A stretch of 9,609 nucleotides of DNA from the NCBI GenBank assembly GCA_030377945.1, contig JAUCGD010000114.1, positions 1 to 9,609 on the forward strand, in the 5' to 3' direction. Within the stretch, counting starts at the first letter, position 1, and every line of letters starts with the position of its first letter. The position numbers and the translations under genes were made by a program. The stretch comes from Desulfobacterales bacterium HSG17. Its GTDB lineage: Bacteria; Desulfobacterota; Desulfobacteria; Desulfobacterales; Desulfococcaceae. The notes under the pieces were generated by a model that saw only the letters and a program-made list of their open reading frames with translations, did no database searches and was not told the DNA's origin. Below are positions 1 to 5,807 of the stretch, one piece after another.

Positions 1-125
1 ATGATGAACCTGTATCTATAATTTTTCATAAGAATATATAGAAGTAAATCAAGTAAATACAAAGTATCGTTATTATATTAATTTATTTTTTTGAAGTAAA
101 AGCGTAAGAATATTCACTAGATAGT
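1..125. other. AT-rich sequence without recognisable gene
   Basis: About 80% A+T, with stop codons in all frames within short distance. On the minus strand it does not continue the NACHT coding match that ends at 344, as I checked for a Walker B-like segment in three frames. Short near-repeats such as AAGTAAAT/AAGTAAAT (43-58) are unremarkable. It could be the control or trailing region of a gene outside the window. Confidence 0.5.
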
Positions 126-343
126 GCCTGACCGAAAAGTTTAACCTGTTTAATTTATGTGACAAATTAATATTTGTTAAAACGAAGATTTTAATCGCAT
201 TTGAATTGTTCGCACAGTCAACAATTCGCATTCAACCAATTCCACACTTCAAAGAAAAAGAATGCGAATTTTTAAAAAACTTCGTTTTTGCAAAATAACA
301 TTATGTTGTTTAAATTCAACTAATTAATACTTTCCGGTCAGGC
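126..343. mobile_element. 218-bp MITE-like element with terminal inverted repeats
   Basis: The ends are inverted copies: GCCTGACCGAAAAGT (126-140) and ACTTTCCGGTCAGGC (329-343), matching at 14 of 15. Weaker similarity extends outward to about 119 and 350. The interior is AT-rich and partly palindromic: an AACGAAG-TTTT arm near 181 pairs imperfectly with an AAAA-CTTCGTT arm near 278-288, and GAATTGTT (203-210) pairs perfectly with AACAATTC (220-227). No transposase is encoded. I find no clean target duplication. The NACHT coding match ends at its high-coordinate border and does not resume beyond 126, so the insertion probably accompanied or preceded a deletion. It could also be a dispersed palindromic repeat rather than a true transposable element. 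Confidence 0.65.
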
Positions 344-404
344 AATAGCTAACACCTTTCGGGGAATACGGTAATTTTTGAACAATTCCTCGGACACCCA
401 GTCT

Positions 405-411
405 TTGATAA
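405..411. repeat. Target site duplication TTGATAA, low-coordinate copy
   Basis: An exact 7-bp match to 547-553, immediately outside the terminal inverted repeat of the 135-bp element. On the minus strand it reads TTATCAA and belongs to the NACHT codons for Leu-Ile-Lys. Confidence 0.85.
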
Positions 412-546
412 CTGGACAGTCGCAAGTTTTCAAAATCAATGCGAAATATTTTTATAACTATCTGAAATTATTGAATCGGAAATATCAAAGCTCAAAAGTT
501 CAGTATCAATAATTTCAGTATGTTACAAAAACTTGCGTCTGTCCAG
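412..546. mobile_element. 135-bp MITE-like element inserted in the NACHT gene
   Basis: The element has 19-bp terminal inverted repeats, CTGGACAGTCGCAAGTTTT (412-430) and AAAACTTGCGTCTGTCCAG (528-546), matching at 18 of 19 positions. It is flanked by a perfect 7-bp direct duplication TTGATAA (405-411 and 547-553). Inside is a perfect 13-bp inverted pair, CTGAAATTATTGA (462-474) and TCAATAATTTCAG (506-518). There is no transposase ORF, so it would be a non-autonomous element moved in trans. The insertion site lies in the conserved LIKDW segment of the NACHT domain, and empty-site reconstruction restores the reading frame. I cannot name the parental IS family. Confidence 0.85.
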
Positions 547-553
547 TTGATAA
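547..553. repeat. Target site duplication TTGATAA, high-coordinate copy
   Basis: The partner of 405-411, directly abutting the other terminus of the 135-bp element. Preceded on the minus strand by C at 554, it gives CTT ATC, the Leu-Ile of the interrupted NACHT sequence. Confidence 0.85.
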
Positions 554-968
554 GTTGTTTTTTGTTTGTCCACGAAGACAGGTTCAGAACTATTGGAACA
601 GGCTGTGCAGGATCAGGTTCTGCTCTATCAGCCAGATGCCTGGCCAGGTCAAGCAGGGTTACGGTTTTACCTGAACCCGGAGCACCCAATATCAGGAGAG
701 CCTGTCCAGATTTATCAAAAAGTTGTATAATTGTTTCATCCGGGTCTAACATCCGGTAGTTTGAATGACTTGTTTTAACCTTGATATGAAACGGATTTTG
801 AAATGATTCTACTGAATCCGGTTTTGTCTCTCTTCCCAGTTCAATTATTACTTCATTATGAAGAGAATGCTTCAACACACCGTCAATCCAGGCATGCCTG
901 ACTCTTTCCAGAAGAATGAGTTCGTTTTGCCGTCTGGTAATATCTGATCTTGATTTATGAGAAAATTT

Positions 969-1463
969 CTATATTTTGTGTTTTGTTTTTTCATTCTTTT
1001 CTTCGGTTTTCCAGCGTTGCAGGCTGGCTAAAACCTTGAGAGCCAAATCTTCAGGAGTGGTAAAAACAGCATGTACCAAAATTTTTCCAAGACGGATTTT
1101 GAATTCTGTCAAAAGTCTTTTGTTTATACCTGTATCCCGTTTTTTATCAGGCCAGGGATGATTTTCATCTATCACAAAACAAAAGCAAAGCTTTTTCAAT
1201 CTCCGTGCTTCAAGGAATTCCTGCTCTGTTATTCCAAAATCATTATTTTCAGGAATATAGCCGTAACGCCAGGCATAAATACCTACAAACAAATCCGAGT
1301 CAGCCACTTCCTTGAGACAGGCCGTAGTCGCATCAACAGGACGCGCCATAAAGTGTACCATGTCAACAGGATGAAAACCCGCATTAAGAAGGGCCTGGGT
1401 AACTGCTGCCCGATGCTCAATCAAATCAATATATGTACTTGAAATAAATACCGTATGTGCCAT
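969..1463 (-). CDS. DUF4062 domain protein; 5' part of an interrupted DUF4062-NACHT gene
   Basis: A 164-residue ORF. Residues ~3-110 are a DUF4062 domain: VFISSTYIDLIEHRAAV (5-21), GFHPVDMVHFMARPVDATTA, LFVGIYAWRYGYIPE and GITEQEFLEARR. A FTTPEDLALKVLASLQRW segment follows at ~134-151, the usual hinge after DUF4062 in larger proteins. The ORF ends at TAG (969-971). The same frame then stays open and encodes a NACHT region, so this is probably the N-terminal module of a larger STAND-type NTPase. DUF4062 modules usually sit at the N-terminus of NACHT/STAND proteins as presumed effector or adaptor domains. The ATG start has no clear Shine-Dalgarno. It lies 47 bp after the TIR-PP2C-macro gene and may belong to the same transcript. 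It may still be translated as a free DUF4062 protein, but it reads as a truncated gene. Confidence 0.75.
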   Translation of the reverse strand: MAHTVFISSTYIDLIEHRAAVTQALLNAGFHPVDMVHFMARPVDATTACLKEVADSDLFVGIYAWRYGYIPENNDFGITEQEFLEARRLKKLCFCFVIDENHPWPDKKRDTGINKRLLTEFKIRLGKILVHAVFTTPEDLALKVLASLQRWKTEEKNEKTKHKI

Positions 1464-1510
1464 AATAGAATATATGATTGGGTTAAATCATGCCCTGATA
1501 ATGTTATTAT

Positions 1511-3466
1511 TCAAATCGTTCCTGTAACATTTACATATGATGAAAGATAATACTTATAGGCATCGTATGCCTTTGAAGTGTTCATGACAAATATAACTTT
1601 CCTGATTGATTCATTATTTTCAAGAAACTTCCATACCGTGTTAACAGCTATTTTACACGCTATATTTATAGGAAATCCGTTTATTCCACAACTGATTGCA
1701 GGTAATGCAATGGATGAAAGGTCGTGTTTGACTGCCAGTTCCAGACTTGTTTGATAACACGATGTAAGAAGATCAAAATTATCAAATCTTCCGCTGTAAA
1801 CCGGCCCGTGTGAGAAAATTACATATTGAGCAGGAAGATTATTTACCCTGACAATTTCAGCTTTGCCAATATGACACTTTTCAATGCTGTGATAAGCATC
1901 TAAAAAATTCTGACCCACAGCTTTCTGAATTGCTGTAAATGCACCTCCACCTATGCCAAAAGGTGAGACTATGGCATCTGCTTCGACTTCTGCAATATTT
2001 CCCTGAATCACTTCTATGCGATTGGACACGCGAATTCTCGGATTATCAGGGATATCACGTTCATCCATATTCCCCTTTGAGACAATCACAGAAACATCAT
2101 CATGCAGTTGGCCTGAATCAAGGCGAACAATTGAAATCAAGGCTTCTGTGATATATTTTGGAGTCAGATTTAGTGCGATTTTTGAAATTTTTTCTAATGT
2201 GGTATAATTGAACAGTCCGTCCGAAGCAGCAACAAGAATGCCTTGAAATGGCAATGGCCCGAATCCGACCGGGACTGCCCGTCCGCTGCCCAGGCGGTAT
2301 CTGTATTGATTGCAGGTCAGTTCCGAATATTTTTGGGCTGACGGAGCAAAAAGCCATACCTGGGAATCTCCTGCTCCTGCACCGCAAATGTGATTATCCT
2401 TTATGGCAATCACAATGCCTGTGGTTTCTCCTGCAATATGATCCAGTAAAATCGCCTGATCTGCATTACGAAAAGCACCTTCCCAGTGTTGAGGATTCAA
2501 AAAATTATCTGTATTATCCAGATATTTATTCATATTTTCAACAAATAAATCAGCAGCCTCTTTTCCCCCGCCAAAACCTCCTGCTCCGTCTGCAATAAGC
2601 ATAAATTTTATTGCTCCGTAATCATATATTTCAGCTCGGTCATTACAAATATCAGCAGATGCCTCAAATATCATTGCAGATTGAAGCATTTCTTTGTAAC
2701 AATGTTTTGTATTATCATCAGCAGATTTAATTACAGCAACGGCCCCTGCCCTTTCAAAAACTTTTACAATATTTAATGCGGTTTTGTAATTAACCGCTTT
2801 CCTGATTATTATCGAATTACCTGAGAAAAGATGAGAAATTTTACCGGCATTTGTTTTAAATTGCTTAGCAATTTTTTTCTGAACATCATCTGCTTTAAAA
2901 CCTGAGAGAGTATGACCTGTGTAAACAACATTGTAATTTTTAAAAGGGCGGTCAACTATATTTGTTAATCTTTTTTGAACAATATGGGAAGACGGTTTGT
3001 CAGGTTTATTTTTTTGAGAAAATAATAATGAAGAAGGTAAAGCCTTGCATAATTTCTTAAAATAAAAATCATCTGAAACCTGGTATTTCATTATAGCCTG
3101 AATATCACCCATTCTCAATTCCATACCTGAAGTCAGTTTTGTTTCCCGGATATGAACAGCCAGAAAAGCTTTGTCACGGTTCAGTGCAAAATTAATCTCA
3201 TTGCGGACATTTTTTGAATTTGCTGCATCAGGTGAAATAAATACCATGAAAAACTCGCAGTTCTCAAGTGCTGATGCAATATCTTCAGCCCATTCATTGC
3301 CCGGATCAATACCTTCGTCATACCATACGCGATAACCTTTTTTATGAAGTTTTAGAATTTCAGGATATACAAGAACACTGTCCGAATGTGCGTAACTGAC
3401 AAAGATATACGGCTCATTTCCCTGGAAAGCTTCAAAAGGAGGCTTTGTTTTTTCATTCATGGGCAT
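1511..3466 (-). CDS. TIR - small alpha/beta domain - PP2C phosphatase - macro domain fusion
   Basis: A 651-residue protein (649 if started at the better-placed ATG at 3460). Residues ~19-125 are a TIR domain (PYIFVSYAHSDS, then YRVWYDEGIDPG), with NVRNEI placing E90 at the NADase glutamate position. Residues ~178-248 form a small alpha/beta domain (VYTGHTLSGFKADDV, LFSGNSIIIRKAV) that recurs in bacterial proteins but has no function I can name. Residues ~263-465 are a PP2C-type Ser/Thr phosphatase: NDR (D276), IADGAGG (D293), GAGDSQVW, ASDGLF (D416) and HDDVSVIV (D456/D457), so the metal ligands look intact. Residues ~483-640 are a macro domain (VIQGNIAEVEADAIV, IGGGAF, ALPAISCGINGFP), with SPFG (501-504) where many macros have NAAN. 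A TIR makes ADP-ribose-type products and a macro domain binds them, so substrate and reader may share one chain (inference). Only 3 bp separate it from the cyclase gene, so they are probably coupled. Confidence 0.92.
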   Translation of the reverse strand: MPMNEKTKPPFEAFQGNEPYIFVSYAHSDSVLVYPEILKLHKKGYRVWYDEGIDPGNEWAEDIASALENCEFFMVFISPDAANSKNVRNEINFALNRDKAFLAVHIRETKLTSGMELRMGDIQAIMKYQVSDDFYFKKLCKALPSSLLFSQKNKPDKPSSHIVQKRLTNIVDRPFKNYNVVYTGHTLSGFKADDVQKKIAKQFKTNAGKISHLFSGNSIIIRKAVNYKTALNIVKVFERAGAVAVIKSADDNTKHCYKEMLQSAMIFEASADICNDRAEIYDYGAIKFMLIADGAGGFGGGKEAADLFVENMNKYLDNTDNFLNPQHWEGAFRNADQAILLDHIAGETTGIVIAIKDNHICGAGAGDSQVWLFAPSAQKYSELTCNQYRYRLGSGRAVPVGFGPLPFQGILVAASDGLFNYTTLEKISKIALNLTPKYITEALISIVRLDSGQLHDDVSVIVSKGNMDERDIPDNPRIRVSNRIEVIQGNIAEVEADAIVSPFGIGGGAFTAIQKAVGQNFLDAYHSIEKCHIGKAEIVRVNNLPAQYVIFSHGPVYSGRFDNFDLLTSCYQTSLELAVKHDLSSIALPAISCGINGFPINIACKIAVNTVWKFLENNESIRKVIFVMNTSKAYDAYKYYLSSYVNVTGTI

Positions 3467-3471
3467 TCCTT
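3467..3471 (-). promoter_or_regulatory. Shine-Dalgarno AAGGA overlapping the upstream stop codon
   Basis: The minus strand reads TAAGGAATGCCCATG. AAGGA overlaps the TAA stop of the cyclase gene and directly abuts the first ATG (3466), but lies an ideal 6 nt from the second ATG (3460). This favours translation of the TIR-PP2C-macro protein from the second ATG. It also implies translational coupling with the cyclase gene. The first ATG could instead use a GGGA 8 nt upstream. Confidence 0.55.
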
Positions 3472-5779
3472 ATTTCCCTGTTTCTTCGATACTGCGGCGC
3501 TGAACATGATATACAGGTATAAGCCCGTAATCTTTTGCAAGGCGAATTTGTCCTGCATAATCAAATTCTGCTTTGTCTGCACCCAGAGACACGGCAAGGG
3601 CGGCAAATGATTCGCTGGTGTAAATTTCTCCGGGAGGTGTAATCGGTTCAATCCGGGCAGCACGGATGACGTATTTACCGCAGAAATCTGTCTGTTCAGC
3701 AACCGGATCATGATATGAGTATATAGGGCCTGCATCCAGAGATATACGGACTTCGAGATCCTGGGGCAGTCCGTATGCTTCCCATTTTATCCTGGAAACG
3801 CTGTTTCGAAAATCAACAGCACAGTTCAGTGCAGCTATAACATTTTGGAACACAATAAAAAAACCGTCTCCTGCTGTCTTTTTTGAAATAATATGATCTT
3901 TATAGGGATTGATTATTTTGGCGGTTCTATGCAGAAAATACCGGGCAAACATGAGAAGTTGATTTTCATTTAATTTACTGTAATTTTTTACATCTGCAAA
4001 AAGCATGGAATAAATATGCCGGGAGGCTGCTTTTTGCTGTAAAATATCTTCTGACAACTCAAGGGATACTGGCTTAAAAATTGAATCATGGATATATGAA
4101 AAAAGCTTGTTTTTGTTCAATCCTTTGATGTCATAGCTTTGTTCTCTTTGAAATACGGGAATATCTCCGGGACTTCCATCATACCCGGTTTCCACACCCA
4201 GGAAATGAATATCCGTATCAAGCCATCTTGATCTGAGTGTTGCCATTCCTTTCATAAATACATCTGCGAATTCAAGATTTCTCCTGTTGCCCAAATCGCA
4301 TTTTACGCTTAATTCAAAAACTTTGGATGCACCTTTAATAATCCTGTTAAAACGGCCTTCCCATCCTTTACCGACAAAATTTCCAATGATGGCCTGCTGC
4401 ATATCATCCTTTGAAAGAGGAAGTACAAGATTTACTTCCCCATCCGGCAATTTCAGAATTTCTTCTGCAAAAAGAAAATCCTCTATTTCCAGAATTGATA
4501 CGTACCCGATACCGGCATTTAATTTTTTCAATTGGCAGGCAATTTTCTCCCTTGTTTCATTTTCACATGACAGGGAAAGAGGTTCAGTAATGCCAGACAT
4601 GTGTCCATATAAAACTGCAACACTGGGAACAGGGAAGCATGAATCAAAAGCCTTTGGGTCATTTTTGAAATATTCTGTCAAAAGCCTGGCCTGACGGCGC
4701 ATGGCACTAATGTCGCGGAAATTACCCCTGGCAAGACAGCTTGCTTTTTTATACCATTTTTCTGCATCATCTAAACAATTTAAAATCAGGCAGGCTTCCC
4801 CAAGGGTGGCGTAAACCCAGTAATCCGGGTTTTTTTCATGAGATTTGCAATTTTTGATTTTTTCATTGCAAATATCTGTTACCTTTTCCGCCAAGACTGC
4901 TGCCTGATCTTTGCGACCGGAAAGCAGGGCAAGAGTTGCAGCGTTAATACCATTATAATATGCTCCGTCAAGCTCGTCATTTACACTGGCGATCTTAAAA
5001 GCTTCATGATAATATCCAAACGCTTTGTCAAATTTTGCTAATCGTTTGTCCTTATCTTTTTGAGCAAGCCCCATATCTTTATAAGTCCGGCCTAAAATTC
5101 CAAGTGTTTCACCGTCCCGCAGCCCCTGATGATATAAATCCAAAAGAATTTGACATGCCCGGGCTGTTGATCCGCTCTGGGCAAGGGCTAAACCCAGTAA
5201 TTGCCTTAACCGTACATACAGCATCCGTTTACCAGATCTCATGGAATGCAGGTTGATTTCATCAACAGAAAAGCATTTCAAACCTTTTATCAGTATATCA
5301 TAGGCCAAAAGCGGTTCACCTGCCCTGATAATCCGTTCAGCCAGCAGGCGGTAAAGATCAGGCATGGTTTCCCACTGTTCTTCATCATGCTTCTCCCATA
5401 TTTTCTGCAATTCAGAAAGGTTAATAGGAGATGATAAGGAAAGTCTGTCTGCAAGACTGCAAAGTTGGGGAGAGCTTGACTGCGTGCATTGAAACTCAGG
5501 AGGAATTATGCTGTATCCCATTGAAATAATAAATTTTATTGTTTCGGATGCAGTATTCCTGTCATAATTCTTTTCCTCTTCTGAAAGGGAATTATAATTA
5601 ATCAGGCAGGGATGATGCTTATCAATATCATTCCTTTTTGAACCATAAATCCAGCCTTCAGCCATACGATTTTTCGCCCAGACTTCATGGACATTTTCTG
5701 CAAGTTTTTCCATTAACTCCTGGAGCGATTCATCCGGTTCAATATTTGACGTATCAATGGGCATTGGTTTATAATCCAT
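3470..5779 (-). CDS. RyR domain - TPR region - Rossmann-like region - class III nucleotide cyclase
   Basis: A 769-residue soluble protein without signal peptide or membrane segment. Residues ~4-95 are an RyR (ryanodine receptor repeat) domain: PIDTSNIEPDE, AENVHEVWAKNRMAEGW, then EEEKNYDRNTASETIK and GY. Residues ~120-372 are helical TPR-like repeats of the kind in DUF4071/TPR-S signalling proteins. Residues ~385-560 resemble the Rossmann-like segment that follows them (VAVLYGHMSG at 387-396, then VNLVLPLSKDD). Residues ~588-730 are a class III adenylate/guanylate cyclase domain: metal aspartates in FAD (D596) and KTAGD (D638), the adenine-type pair K634 and D698, and the transition-state arginine R709. 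The transition-state asparagine position is I705, so activity may be unusual. The ATG start has AGGA (5787-5790) 7 nt upstream, and the preceding stop is 28 bp away, so cotranscription is likely. Likely role: it senses a ligand through RyR/TPR and makes or binds a cyclic nucleotide (inference). Confidence 0.9.
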   Translation of the reverse strand: MDYKPMPIDTSNIEPDESLQELMEKLAENVHEVWAKNRMAEGWIYGSKRNDIDKHHPCLINYNSLSEEEKNYDRNTASETIKFIISMGYSIIPPEFQCTQSSSPQLCSLADRLSLSSPINLSELQKIWEKHDEEQWETMPDLYRLLAERIIRAGEPLLAYDILIKGLKCFSVDEINLHSMRSGKRMLYVRLRQLLGLALAQSGSTARACQILLDLYHQGLRDGETLGILGRTYKDMGLAQKDKDKRLAKFDKAFGYYHEAFKIASVNDELDGAYYNGINAATLALLSGRKDQAAVLAEKVTDICNEKIKNCKSHEKNPDYWVYATLGEACLILNCLDDAEKWYKKASCLARGNFRDISAMRRQARLLTEYFKNDPKAFDSCFPVPSVAVLYGHMSGITEPLSLSCENETREKIACQLKKLNAGIGYVSILEIEDFLFAEEILKLPDGEVNLVLPLSKDDMQQAIIGNFVGKGWEGRFNRIIKGASKVFELSVKCDLGNRRNLEFADVFMKGMATLRSRWLDTDIHFLGVETGYDGSPGDIPVFQREQSYDIKGLNKNKLFSYIHDSIFKPVSLELSEDILQQKAASRHIYSMLFADVKNYSKLNENQLLMFARYFLHRTAKIINPYKDHIISKKTAGDGFFIVFQNVIAALNCAVDFRNSVSRIKWEAYGLPQDLEVRISLDAGPIYSYHDPVAEQTDFCGKYVIRAARIEPITPPGEIYTSESFAALAVSLGADKAEFDYAGQIRLAKDYGLIPVYHVQRRSIEETGK

Positions 5780-5807
5780 ATTTATTTCCTATCAGCAGAA
5801 TATTTTT

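Larger units (their letters stand above)
344..968 (-). pseudogene. NACHT NTPase remnant, broken by a nonsense codon and two inserted elements
   Basis: Directly after the TAG ending the DUF4062 ORF, the same frame encodes a NACHT lead-in (NELILLERVRHAWIDGVL) and a P-loop (LILGAPGSGKTVTLLDLA), then VPIVLNLSSW. The ORF enters a 135-bp inserted element at 546 and stops inside it at 492. Beyond the element, 404-344 encodes IKDWVSEELFKNYRIPRKV, the expected continuation of the NACHT fold. Removing the element plus one 7-bp target copy restores the frame exactly (KKQ-LIKDW-VSEEL). The coding match then ends at the second element (343). The Walker B (LLLDGLDE-type) segment and everything C-terminal are absent from the window. 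Start codons inside the remnant, such as GTG at 878, are unlikely to be the real start because conserved residues lie upstream. Taken with the DUF4062 ORF this is one decayed DUF4062-NACHT gene. Confidence 0.85.

Noticed and set aside
126..343. CRISPR array or riboswitch in the palindromic AT-rich stretch
   Set aside because: There are no regularly spaced identical repeats, and the region lies within a disrupted gene rather than in a leader; terminal inverted repeats explain it better.
126..553. The two small elements as ends of one composite transposon
   Set aside because: Their terminal repeats are unrelated in sequence, and one has its own complete 7-bp target duplication, so they are independent insertions.
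520..759. Plus-strand 79-codon ORF over the NACHT remnant
   Set aside because: It lies antisense to clear P-loop coding sequence and partly inside the inserted element; its translation has no recognisable motif.
2118..2387. Alternative-frame 89-codon minus-strand ORF inside the PP2C region
   Set aside because: It overlaps the metal-binding PP2C sequence in another frame and shows no family motif or ribosome binding site.
3457..3735. Alternative-frame 92-codon ORF spanning the cyclase/TIR gene junction
   Set aside because: The true frame carries cyclase motifs up to its stop at 3470; this ORF is a shadow with no motif.
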